Of a stretch of 64,000 bases of DNA, positions 51,810 to 60,160 are shown piece by piece (the first letter of the stretch is position 1; each line of letters starts with the position of its first letter). The DNA is from UTCHB3 sp964531325. Its GTDB lineage: Bacteria; Bacteroidota; Ignavibacteria; Ignavibacteriales; Ignavibacteriaceae. The stretch spans positions 1-64,000 of the forward strand of contig CAZHCW010000018.1 of assembly GCA_964531325.1 (NCBI GenBank), given 5' to 3'. Below the pieces are notes generated by a model, which searched no databases, was not told the origin of the DNA, and worked only from the letters and a program-made list of their open reading frames with translations. The position numbers and the translations under genes are program-made.

Positions 51810-54200
51810 TCAAATTTTGTTTCCAAGTGTGACTTTAACCGTAACCCGGCTTTTGGTCACTGGTTTTATTATATTACCTTCGTATTCTTTACCATCTACT
51901 TCAACCCGGACTACTCCGCTTGAGACATGATCAGGATTAACCACCTCGATTTCATAACTGCAACCTCTGTAGAGTCTTTTAATCTTAAAGCCATCCCAAT
52001 CGGAAGGAATTACAGGATCAACCAATAATCCATCATCCACCGCACGGACTCCAAGGATCCAGTCAACTGTTACTTTTTGATACCATGAAGCAGAACCTGT
52101 GTACCAGGTCCATCCCGCTCTTCCATAATTCGGCGAGTCTGGTCCATCAATGTTACCCGGAGTGACATAAGGTTCAGCGGCCCAAAGATCGGGATCCATT
52201 CCATTAAGGATCGGAGAAATGCCTTGAAAAACTTTGTATGCCGTTTCGCTTTGTTTTAACTTGGCAAAAGCCCAAATCGACCATGTTGCAGCGTGCATAT
52301 ATACTCCACCGTTTTCCCTCTTTCCGGGAGCATAACGGGAAAGATAACCGATATATTTATCAGGAACACTGTATGCAGGTTGAAGCAACAATGTACCGTT
52401 TTTCTTCAAAAGATATTTTTCAACAGCCTGAAGTGCCAGTTCCTGTTTGTTCAACGGAGCTATATCACTCATTACCGACCAGGTTTGTGGATTCAAGAAT
52501 ATTTTACCTTGCGTGTTTTCAGCAGAACCAAATTTTTCGCCGGTATCTTTTGTGCCACGATAATAATATTCACCATCCCAGGCATGTTTGTTAAATGCGT
52601 CTTTTATCTTTTCCGCTCCCGAAAGAAGACGAGCCTCAGTGGATTTGTCACCTTTTTGTTTTGCAATGTTAGCGAATTCTGTTAAAACAAGATAGAAGAA
52701 TTCAGCCATCCAAACCGATTCACCTTTCATTTCGAGTCCAACAGCACTCAGTCCGTCGTTCCAGTCACCGGCTCCAATAAATGGAATTCCACGACTGCTT
52801 ATTCTGGAGAAAACAACATCTATTGCACGAAGTGAATGATCATAAAGTGATTCTTTAAGGTCTTTGTTGTCATAATATTCAATTTTTGTATCAACAAAAG
52901 AGAGATTACCAGTTTCTTTTATATACATTGAAAGAATAAAGGGAAGCCATAACAGATCGTCCACCATTCTTGTTGGGAGTCCGGTTTCAGAGATGGGATG
53001 CCACCAATGCAGAACGGTTCCCTCTTCAAACTGATGTGCAGCGTGAAGTTTTAACTGGTTTTCAGTTCTTTTTGGATCAATCGGCAACCAGACTAAAGAG
53101 TCCTGAAGTTGATCTCTGAATCCAAATGCACCACTCTGCTGGTAGTAGGCTGTCCTTCCCCAAAGTCTGCCTGAAATCGCTTGATATCTCAACCATTTGT
53201 TCACAAGCAAATTCATTGAACTGTCGGGAGTTTCAATTTCAAGAGTTGATAACATTCCCTGCCACATCTCTTGAACAGCTTTAAGCGCTGAATCAACTTC
53301 GACGGGATTACTGTATTTTTTCATCTTGCCTTCGATCTCTGAAAGCTCTTTAACCAAACCAAGATGGTAAATTACAGTATCTTCCTGCCCGGCTTCAATT
53401 ACTAATTCATTTTGTAAACAGGCAATTGGATCGTTCCACGACCCTGTCTGTTGTTTCAATTCTGTTCCATGCAGTGCAGCAGGATGAATCAGATCGCCAT
53501 AGTTCCCAATAAAATTCTCTTTTTCAGATTCGTAAGAAACAACTTTTTTGTTGACTCCAAAAAATCCGTGATATTGATAATCTATGTTCCAGTGCCCACG
53601 GTCTCCAAGTGGGATTTCCCACAGTCGTTTGGTACCGTGCATGTAATTGCCTTTGTTATTAAAGGCGGTTTCAATAAAAGTTTTATGGAATTCACGGTGA
53701 AAATCAGCCGATGAACCCAAACACCATTCAAAATATGTGAAAAGAATTAAAGAAACTTTTTTACCTGAATTGTTGATGAACTTTACTTTCCATACTTCGA
53801 GTGTATCGTTTAATGGAACAAAAACAGTCATCTCAATTCTGATTCCTTTGTATTCTGAAGTGAAGACAGTGTAACCAAAACCGTATCTGCACTCATAAAA
53901 ATCCAAGGGAGTTTTAACGGGCATAAATGTGGGACTCCACACTTCACCTGTTTCATTATTTTTAACATAAAGATATTTGCCCCAGTTATCCTGTATCAGG
54001 TCCTGATGCCAGCGATTTACCCTGTTAAACTCTGAATGAGTAAGCCAGCTAAATCCGCCTCCGGTCTGCGAGATCACAAGCCCGTAATCACCATTCGATA
54101 TGACATTCACCCATGGTTTCGGTGTATCATATCGTTTTATTACATATTCATTGCCGTCGGCTGAAAAATATCCATATTTAGTTTCAAATAATCTTTCCAA
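51810..54200 (-). CDS. GH94 glycoside phosphorylase (cellobiose-phosphorylase type)
   Basis: A 796-residue cytoplasmic enzyme of about the length of cellobiose and chitobiose phosphorylases. The N-terminal beta-sandwich opens YGYFSADGNEYVI and has QTGGGFSW; the (alpha/alpha)6 barrel holds YYQQSGAFGFRDQLQD, the catalytic Asp482 in DWNDG and ENGGVYMHAATW. GH94 uses phosphate to release alpha-glucose 1-phosphate from a beta-glucoside, saving ATP. It is shorter than known 1,2-beta-oligoglucan phosphorylases (about 1100 residues), so a disaccharide such as cellobiose, sophorose or laminaribiose is more likely than a long oligomer; the sequence does not decide. The only suitable start is TTG, with GGAAAG just upstream. 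It stands at the head of the GH94-GH144-ABC unit. Confidence 0.9.
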   Translation of the reverse strand: MERLFETKYGYFSADGNEYVIKRYDTPKPWVNVISNGDYGLVISQTGGGFSWLTHSEFNRVNRWHQDLIQDNWGKYLYVKNNETGEVWSPTFMPVKTPLDFYECRYGFGYTVFTSEYKGIRIEMTVFVPLNDTLEVWKVKFINNSGKKVSLILFTYFEWCLGSSADFHREFHKTFIETAFNNKGNYMHGTKRLWEIPLGDRGHWNIDYQYHGFFGVNKKVVSYESEKENFIGNYGDLIHPAALHGTELKQQTGSWNDPIACLQNELVIEAGQEDTVIYHLGLVKELSEIEGKMKKYSNPVEVDSALKAVQEMWQGMLSTLEIETPDSSMNLLVNKWLRYQAISGRLWGRTAYYQQSGAFGFRDQLQDSLVWLPIDPKRTENQLKLHAAHQFEEGTVLHWWHPISETGLPTRMVDDLLWLPFILSMYIKETGNLSFVDTKIEYYDNKDLKESLYDHSLRAIDVVFSRISSRGIPFIGAGDWNDGLSAVGLEMKGESVWMAEFFYLVLTEFANIAKQKGDKSTEARLLSGAEKIKDAFNKHAWDGEYYYRGTKDTGEKFGSAENTQGKIFLNPQTWSVMSDIAPLNKQELALQAVEKYLLKKNGTLLLQPAYSVPDKYIGYLSRYAPGKRENGGVYMHAATWSIWAFAKLKQSETAYKVFQGISPILNGMDPDLWAAEPYVTPGNIDGPDSPNYGRAGWTWYTGSASWYQKVTVDWILGVRAVDDGLLVDPVIPSDWDGFKIKRLYRGCSYEIEVVNPDHVSSGVVRVEVDGKEYEGNIIKPVTKSRVTVKVTLGNKI

Positions 54201-54235
54201 GGTCTCTTTCCATATTTATTTAAAGTGTAAAATTA

Positions 54236-54378
54236 ACCACAGAGCACACATAGGGCACAGAGTCAGTTTTCAGGTGCTAAATTTTTCGAGTATTAACGAT
54301 CGTCGTAAGACATGTGCGTCAATCTGTCTAATCCGCGTCCTCTTCTCTTCCTCGGTGAGCTCTGTGCGCTCTGTGGTT
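54236..54378. repeat. Element bounded by inverted CCACAGAG-type repeats
   Basis: AACCACAGAGCACACA at 54235-54250, with AGGGCACAGAG following, is inverted at 54352-54374 (GAGCTCTGTGCGCTCTGTGG). The interior contains TGTCTAATCCGCGTCC, a member of the CGGATT/CCGCG family. The whole fills the spacer between the CBM9-like gene and GH94 and looks like a non-coding mobile or REP-like unit. Confidence 0.65.
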
Positions 54379-54402
54379 TATAAAGTATTACAATTTACAA
54401 TA

Positions 54403-56370
54403 CTACTTCATCAGGATCATTTTTTTCGTAGCGTTGAAATTACCTGCACTTATGGTATAATAGTAGATACCACTTGCAAGATTGGTCGCATTGAAATCCA
54501 ATGTGTATTTACCCGATTCAAATTCACCATTAGCGAGTGTTGCAACTTCTTTTCCAAGAACATTGAATACTCTTACTGTAACAAACGATTTGGTTGGTAC
54601 AGCAAATGAAATGGTGGTTGACGGGTTAAATGGATTTGGATAGTTCTGATCGAGTGCATAGTCTGCAACTACATTACTGACTTCAACTACACTTGAGTAA
54701 GCAAATTCACCATTAAGATCAATTTGTTTTAATCTGTAATAGAGACTGCCTGTTACTTCTCTATCGATGTAGCTGTAGTTTGTTCTGTCGGTGGTTGTTC
54801 CTTTTCCTTCAACAAATGCAATTGCTGCAAAAGTAACTCCGTCGTTGCTTCTTTCAACCTGGAATCCGGAATTGTTGCTCTCGGATGCGGTTGACCAAGC
54901 AAGTGTAACATTACCATTAGAGGCTTCTGCAGTAAATGATGTTAACTCAACAGGAGTAGAAATGTTGGTCAGGTTAAGGGTTCTCATGTTTGGACCCCAC
55001 TCACTGCCCCAGAAGGTTTTGTGGAATGTTCCTTTTTCTCCCCATGGCACCATTCCATTATGGTATCCATCAGGATCAAAAAGTACAAACATTACCTGGA
55101 TGGTGGCTGGTACAGTTGTATATCCAAGAGCAGCAAGATCAATCATCAATTCTGCACTGTAACCATTATCGATTTGTGTGGTATCGTTAACAACTGTACC
55201 AACTGCTTTTACCCCAACTCCGGCACCAAAATTGGCTCCGGGGCCTTCATAAACCATATTAGGATCTGCACCACCCGCGTTGAAATAGAGTTTATACTCC
55301 TTATCAGCATTGGTTGCATCTTTAATCTTCATGAACAAGCCATCACCTTCCCAACTGTCACCAAAACGGCATACAGATTTATCAGTTGAGCTAAATCCGA
55401 TATAGAGCTTGCTGCCGATTCTGAGAACTTTAAGGGGAGTTAAGGTTGTGTCTGTATAAGGACCTTTTACGAGAACAGTTGATGTTACTGTTTTCGCCAT
55501 TGGAGGAGGCGTTGAAGTTGGTCCAAACATCAAATAATCAGTTTGATATTGCCAATCAGCTTCATTAAGTAATCCATCAACCACGATAGGAGCTGATGCA
55601 ACTTTAACATCAAGTGCCGGAGGATCCATGAAGAAAACGAGTTCTCTCATTACAGGACCCCATTCACTGCCCCACCAGGTTTTGTAGAAAGTTCCCGGGG
55701 CAACCCATGGAATCATTCCATGATGATACATGTCAGGATCAAAAATGTTGATCATCACAGGAACGGATGTTACATTAGGACCATATCCAAGTGAATCAAG
55801 ATAGATGAGAAGTTCGGCACTGTAACCGTTGTCAATCTGGGTAGTATCGTTAACGATTGTGTTGCTTCCCTTTAAACCTGCACCCATACCGGGAGCCTGT
55901 GCTTCATAAACCATATCAGAATTTATACCCGGCGCATTAAAATAAAGTTTGTACTCTTTGTCAACGCCATTCGCATCTTTGATTTTCATGAAAAGGCCAT
56001 CACCTTCCCAACTGTCACCAAATCTGCATACATATTTGTCGTCACTCCAGAAACCGATGTAGAGTTTATTCCCCACTTTGAGGAATTTCATTTTTGTGAA
56101 TGTTGTATCCACATAAGGTACCTGATTGGTAACATGAACTCCTCCGGTAACACCTTGCATCTGCATGGTGGACGGTGCGTTTGGTCCGAAGACCAAATAT
56201 TCCTGGACACTGTTCCAGGCTGCTTCATTCATATTTCCATCAACTGTGATGGGTCCGGCGCTGAGATATGCCTCACGAGCCTTGGGATCGACATATTGCT
56301 GAGCGTATAGTGCCTGCACTGTTGAAAGCACAAATACTACTGCGATTAGCTTGTAAAAATTGCTTTTCAC
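54403..56370 (-). CDS. Secreted protein with duplicated CBM9-like domains and T9SS sorting domain
   Basis: A 655-residue protein started at the GTG at 56370, which has AGGAG five bases upstream and opens the signal peptide (YKLIAVVFVLSTVQALYA/Q); an upstream GTG overlaps the operator. Two CBM9-type domains of about 235 residues are clear internal duplicates: each has the ITVDGxxNEAxW opening, KLYIGF, then CRFGDSWEGDGLFMKIKDA, KEYKLYFNA, VNDTTQIDNGYSAEL and GSEWGP. A FN3-like stretch (about 490-575) and a sorting domain (YPNPFNPSTTISFAV, SGIYYYTISAG) follow. It is the first gene of the block, behind a LacI-type operator, and is likely a surface glycan-binding protein. Confidence 0.87.
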   Translation of the reverse strand: MKSNFYKLIAVVFVLSTVQALYAQQYVDPKAREAYLSAGPITVDGNMNEAAWNSVQEYLVFGPNAPSTMQMQGVTGGVHVTNQVPYVDTTFTKMKFLKVGNKLYIGFWSDDKYVCRFGDSWEGDGLFMKIKDANGVDKEYKLYFNAPGINSDMVYEAQAPGMGAGLKGSNTIVNDTTQIDNGYSAELLIYLDSLGYGPNVTSVPVMINIFDPDMYHHGMIPWVAPGTFYKTWWGSEWGPVMRELVFFMDPPALDVKVASAPIVVDGLLNEADWQYQTDYLMFGPTSTPPPMAKTVTSTVLVKGPYTDTTLTPLKVLRIGSKLYIGFSSTDKSVCRFGDSWEGDGLFMKIKDATNADKEYKLYFNAGGADPNMVYEGPGANFGAGVGVKAVGTVVNDTTQIDNGYSAELMIDLAALGYTTVPATIQVMFVLFDPDGYHNGMVPWGEKGTFHKTFWGSEWGPNMRTLNLTNISTPVELTSFTAEASNGNVTLAWSTASESNNSGFQVERSNDGVTFAAIAFVEGKGTTTDRTNYSYIDREVTGSLYYRLKQIDLNGEFAYSSVVEVSNVVADYALDQNYPNPFNPSTTISFAVPTKSFVTVRVFNVLGKEVATLANGEFESGKYTLDFNATNLASGIYYYTISAGNFNATKKMILMK

Positions 56371-56401
56371 GGGATCTCCTGTTTTTTTGTTAATTAAAAA
56401 A

Positions 56402-56415
56402 TGTAAACGGTTACA
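56402..56415 (-). promoter_or_regulatory. LacI-type operator
   Basis: TGTAAACGGTTACA is a 14-bp palindrome with central CG and two mismatches, matching the usual LacI-family operator pattern. It lies where transcription from the promoter at 56423-56451 should begin, so binding would repress. Confidence 0.72.
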
Positions 56416-56422
56416 CACCGTT

Positions 56423-56451
56423 AAATTAAACTATTTTTATTTAATAGTCAA
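56423..56451 (-). promoter_or_regulatory. Sigma-70-like promoter of the glucan block
   Basis: On the minus strand TTGACT (56451-56446) and TAATTT (56428-56423) are 17 bp apart. The predicted start falls inside the LacI-type operator, about 50 bp before the GTG of the CBM9-like gene. Confidence 0.5.
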
Positions 56452-56617
56452 GTAATATTTTTATATTTTTTAAGTTTTTTTACTTTTTTTTACATGTTAT
56501 GACATCATTGTCTCTTTTTACCCTCTTTTTTATATTTTGCAGGATGATTTTTAGCAAAATTTGAGGATTCAGCTCGCTTTATTATTATACTGAATTCTTA
56601 ATTGGAAAATTTATTAA

Positions 56618-56640
56618 TGTAAATTTTACATGAATTTACA
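56618..56640. promoter_or_regulatory. TGTAAA-type palindrome upstream of the divergent glycosidase
   Basis: TGTAAATTTTACA (56618-56630) is a perfect dyad around one T, with a third half site ATTTACA ending at 56640. It stands about 60-80 bp before the 1059-residue gene and may be a regulator site; it lacks the central CG of the LacI-type operator. The spacer 56452-56617 is very AT-rich and shows nothing else. Confidence 0.4.
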
Positions 56641-56698
56641 TTCATTTTCGCAAATACTCAGGTTTTTATTCACTCTCCATTTATAAACAGGTTCATCG

Positions 56699-59600
56699 AT
56701 GAAAAACAGACTTTTCTATTTTGGTTTTTCGCTTATTATGTTCACTAATTTTTATCTGAATGGTCAAATATTTTTTAGGGAAAATTTCGATAAACCGGAC
56801 TCCTGGAAGATTAATGCCTCCGAAGGAGTTGAAGTATTATCCAAAAGTGACCAAGGAGTTTCAGGAGAGTGTATCAGTTTTGATGTTAACTTCACTCTTG
56901 GCAGCGGTTATGGCGGGATTTATGATTTGGTTGATGTTGAACTGCCGGAAAATTATCAGTTGACCTTTTGGGTAAAAGCAAAAGATATCCCCTCAAATAA
57001 TTTTGAAATAAAACTTGTGGATCCTTCCGGTGACAATGTCTGGTGGATGAATAAAAAAGGATTTGACTTCCCCGGAGAGTGGACAAAAATTACCGTCCAC
57101 AAACGCAACCTGAATTTTGCATGGGGTCCTCAGGGGGGTGGTGAAATTAAAAGAATTGGAAGAATTGAATTTATTGTCGCCTCAGTGAATGGAGGAAAAG
57201 GAACAATCTATTTGGATGATCTGAAAATTGAAAAACTTGATCCGCCATCCGCCCCTACTTCTGATCCTGTTGTCTCTTTTTCGGATGTTACACTAAAGAG
57301 CACAGGAAACCAATTATTTGATAAAAATCCGGAAACCTTTTGGAGTGGCGGAAAAGGAATAAAGAACTTTGAACTTAACATCGATTTCACCGGACACAAA
57401 GAGTTTGGTGGAATTGTGACCGATTGGGCAAACAACGACTTCCCCGCTAAATATATATTTGAAGGTTCAAATGATAAAATCAACTGGACAAAACTTTCTG
57501 AGTCAAAAGGTAAATCGGGTAAATCTTATATTGTAACCCCCGAAGCCCGTTACAGATATTTAAAAATGAAAATCCAAAACGATAACAAAAATGAACTCAG
57601 ATTAAATGACATCGTTTTTAAAGACATCACTTTTGGAGACAATAACAACAACCTGTTTTATGAAATAGCCGCCGAAAGTCCAAAAGGAAGATTCCCCCGC
57701 TACACACTTAAACAACAAAACTATTTCACTGTGGTTGGTGTCTCGGGTGATGTGAAGGAAGGACTGCTTAATGAGGACGGTCTGCTTGAGACCGATAAAC
57801 AATCTTTTTCCGTAGAGCCATTTCTTCACTTAAATGGAAAGTTTATAACCTGGCATGATGTTGAAATTTCTCACGCCCTACTCGACAACTATCTCCCCTT
57901 GCCATCAGTTACCTGGAAAGGAGACGGGTTTGAACTTAAAATTTTGGCTTTCGCTTCAGGTGAACCGGGCAGTTCAATACTCTATTCAGGATATGAAATA
58001 ACCAACACCGGGAACAAAGATTTATCAGGCAATTTTTTCCTTGCATTACGACCATTTCAAGTTAATCCACCCTGGCAAGACCTTAACTTCTATGGTGGAA
58101 CTGCAAAGGTTGAAACGATTGAATTCAAAAACAATTTTGTTCTTGTAAACAATAAAACAACCGTAATCCCTCTTGATAAATCAGACAACTTTGGTGCTCT
58201 CCCCTTTGTTGAGGGAGATATCACTTCGTTTCTGGCAGAAAATAGACTGCCTGAATCGAAATCAATAACAGATAATCAGGCTCTTGGGTCAGGCGCATTT
58301 TCATTTAATCTTTATCTGAAACCGGGCGAAATAAAGTACATCCCATTTGCAATCCCTCAGTATCAGAATATTCAACCTGATTCTGTTTTGAAACAAAATT
58401 TGAATTCATATCTCTTTGATGTGGAATACACTAAAACCAAAGATTTCTGGGTGAAAAAGCTGGATCATGTAAAGTGGACAGTCCCCGCTGAACTGCAGCA
58501 AGTATTTAATACAGTAAAAAGCAATATGGCTTATGTCCTTATCAATCGGGATAATGTTGGTATTCAACCGGGCTCCCGCTCCTATGAAAGATCATGGATC
58601 AGGGATGGAGCACTAACCTCAGCCGCACTGCTTAAAATGGGGCTAAAGGAGGAAGTGAAGGAGTTTGCAGAGTGGTATGCAAAATATCTCTACAAAAACG
58701 GAAAAGTGCCGTGTGTTGTTGATAAAAGAGGACCCGATCCCGTTCCTGAAAATGACAGCAATGGTGAGTTTATTTACTTAATCTACCAGTATTACAGATA
58801 TACAGGTGACAAAGAATTTATTAAAAACCTCTTCCCAAAAGTGGAACAGGCAGTTGGCTTTATCCGGCACATGATATCGGAAAGAAGTACCCCTCACTAC
58901 AGAGATAATAAAAATGATTCCATAAGATCGCTATACGGTCTGGTACCCGAATCTATCAGTCATGAAGGTTACTCCGACAAAGCTATGCACTCTTACTGGG
59001 ACAATTTTTTCACCCTCCTTGGTCTAAAAGATGCCGTCACCATGGCAAAACTTCTCGGGAAAGACGAACTGACAAAATCATACACTGCAACCCGCGATTC
59101 ATTTGAAACAAATCTTTATAACTCAATTCGCCTCGCAATTAAAAGAACAGGAATTGATTATATCCCCGGTTGTGCCGAAAAAGGTGACTTTGACGCCACT
59201 TCCACAACTATCGCTGTGTATCCGGGTGGTGAGATCCATAATCTCCCCCAACCTTACCTTGATAATACTTTCAAAAAATATTATCAGTTCTTTAAAGATC
59301 GCAGAGATGGAAAACTTAAGTGGAATGAATATACTCCCTATGAAGTGAGAACAATTGGAACATTTAATTTCAGCGGACAGACCGATATTGCCTGGGAATT
59401 AATACAGTTTTTTACGAAAGATCAAAGACCACAAGGATGGAATCACTGGGCAGAGGTTGTTACCCGCGATTACAGATTTGCCCGATTTGTTGGAGATATG
59501 CCCCACACATGGTGTGGATCTGATTTTATAAATGCTATCAGAGCAATGGTAATCCACGAAAGAGAATCCGACAATTCACTCTTGATCGCCCCCGGTTTCC

Positions 59601-59878
59601 CCGATGCCTGGTATGAGTTTGAAGAGGGATTTTCATTCACTAATCTGCCAACTTATTATGGTGAAGTCAGTTATGAGATTAAAAAGAAAGGTATCGAGGC
59701 AAATATTTATATTTCAGGTGATGTAAAAATTCCGGAGGGTGGAATAAGATTTGTGGTCCCAAAAAAATTCCGGAAGGAAAGAATTGAACTTAACGACAAA
59801 CATATTGAACCGGGATTATCAGGCGAGGTGATTATAAACTCACTTCCGGCAAAGGTTGAACTAATTTACTGGAAATAG
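56699..59878 (+). CDS. Secreted F5/8-type C domain (alpha/alpha)6-barrel glycosidase
   Basis: A 1059-residue protein with a signal peptide (FYFGFSLIMFTNFYLNG/Q). Parts: a CBM-like sandwich (about 25-185, ending GTIYLDDLKIEKL), a discoidin/F5-8C domain (about 195-315, with FDKNPETFWSGG and FEGSNDKINWTKLSE), a beta-rich supersandwich-like domain (about 335-590) and a helical barrel (about 600-1000) with GSRSYERSWIRDGALTSAA, the GWNHWAE segment and a C-terminal beta cap. The barrel resembles glycogen-debranching or GH15/GH63-like clans, but I cannot place it in a numbered GH family. No sorting domain is present, so it may stay in the periplasm. It is divergent from the CBM9-like gene and completes the glucan locus. 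Confidence 0.78.
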   Translation: MKNRLFYFGFSLIMFTNFYLNGQIFFRENFDKPDSWKINASEGVEVLSKSDQGVSGECISFDVNFTLGSGYGGIYDLVDVELPENYQLTFWVKAKDIPSNNFEIKLVDPSGDNVWWMNKKGFDFPGEWTKITVHKRNLNFAWGPQGGGEIKRIGRIEFIVASVNGGKGTIYLDDLKIEKLDPPSAPTSDPVVSFSDVTLKSTGNQLFDKNPETFWSGGKGIKNFELNIDFTGHKEFGGIVTDWANNDFPAKYIFEGSNDKINWTKLSESKGKSGKSYIVTPEARYRYLKMKIQNDNKNELRLNDIVFKDITFGDNNNNLFYEIAAESPKGRFPRYTLKQQNYFTVVGVSGDVKEGLLNEDGLLETDKQSFSVEPFLHLNGKFITWHDVEISHALLDNYLPLPSVTWKGDGFELKILAFASGEPGSSILYSGYEITNTGNKDLSGNFFLALRPFQVNPPWQDLNFYGGTAKVETIEFKNNFVLVNNKTTVIPLDKSDNFGALPFVEGDITSFLAENRLPESKSITDNQALGSGAFSFNLYLKPGEIKYIPFAIPQYQNIQPDSVLKQNLNSYLFDVEYTKTKDFWVKKLDHVKWTVPAELQQVFNTVKSNMAYVLINRDNVGIQPGSRSYERSWIRDGALTSAALLKMGLKEEVKEFAEWYAKYLYKNGKVPCVVDKRGPDPVPENDSNGEFIYLIYQYYRYTGDKEFIKNLFPKVEQAVGFIRHMISERSTPHYRDNKNDSIRSLYGLVPESISHEGYSDKAMHSYWDNFFTLLGLKDAVTMAKLLGKDELTKSYTATRDSFETNLYNSIRLAIKRTGIDYIPGCAEKGDFDATSTTIAVYPGGEIHNLPQPYLDNTFKKYYQFFKDRRDGKLKWNEYTPYEVRTIGTFNFSGQTDIAWELIQFFTKDQRPQGWNHWAEVVTRDYRFARFVGDMPHTWCGSDFINAIRAMVIHERESDNSLLIAPGFPDAWYEFEEGFSFTNLPTYYGEVSYEIKKKGIEANIYISGDVKIPEGGIRFVVPKKFRKERIELNDKHIEPGLSGEVIINSLPAKVELIYWK

Positions 59879-60022
59879 ACCAAAATGTATTAATAGTTTA
59901 TATATTCCATATCCGATAGCACTATATATAGCTATCTTGATGAGAAATTTAAAAATCCCTGCTGCACTTTTGAGTAGAAGTATGCCGATGAGGATTATGA
60001 CCAAAAGTCCTATTATGTCCAT
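59861..60022 (-). CDS. 53-residue hydrophobic small protein
   Basis: An ATG at 60022 opens a frame of 53 codons to a TAG at 59861. The product is almost entirely membrane-like: MDIIGLLVIILIGILLLKSA, then a lysine-containing turn, IAIYSAIGYGIYKLLIHFG and a short PVN tail, that is two predicted helices. It overlaps the 3' end of the glycosidase gene by 18 bp, antisense. A Shine-Dalgarno site is weak. Such continuous hydrophobicity over a full open frame is unlikely by chance in this AT-rich DNA, but family membership is unknown. Confidence 0.5.
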   Translation of the reverse strand: MDIIGLLVIILIGILLLKSAAGIFKFLIKIAIYSAIGYGIYKLLIHFGLFPVN

Positions 60023-60160
60023 GATTTAATTATCTTTTGTTTTTGATTATTGACTGAAGTTTATAAAACAGGAAAATTTCACCGTTAATATGCAAATTAA
60101 CTCATATTAACCACCAACTTCGTAATTTGAGTTTGATATTTCTCAAATTTGAGGTGCAAA

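Noticed and set aside
51810..54200. Naming the GH94 enzyme a 1,2-beta-oligoglucan phosphorylase
   Set aside because: It is about 300 residues shorter than described examples and matches the cellobiose-phosphorylase length class; neighbours alone do not settle the linkage.
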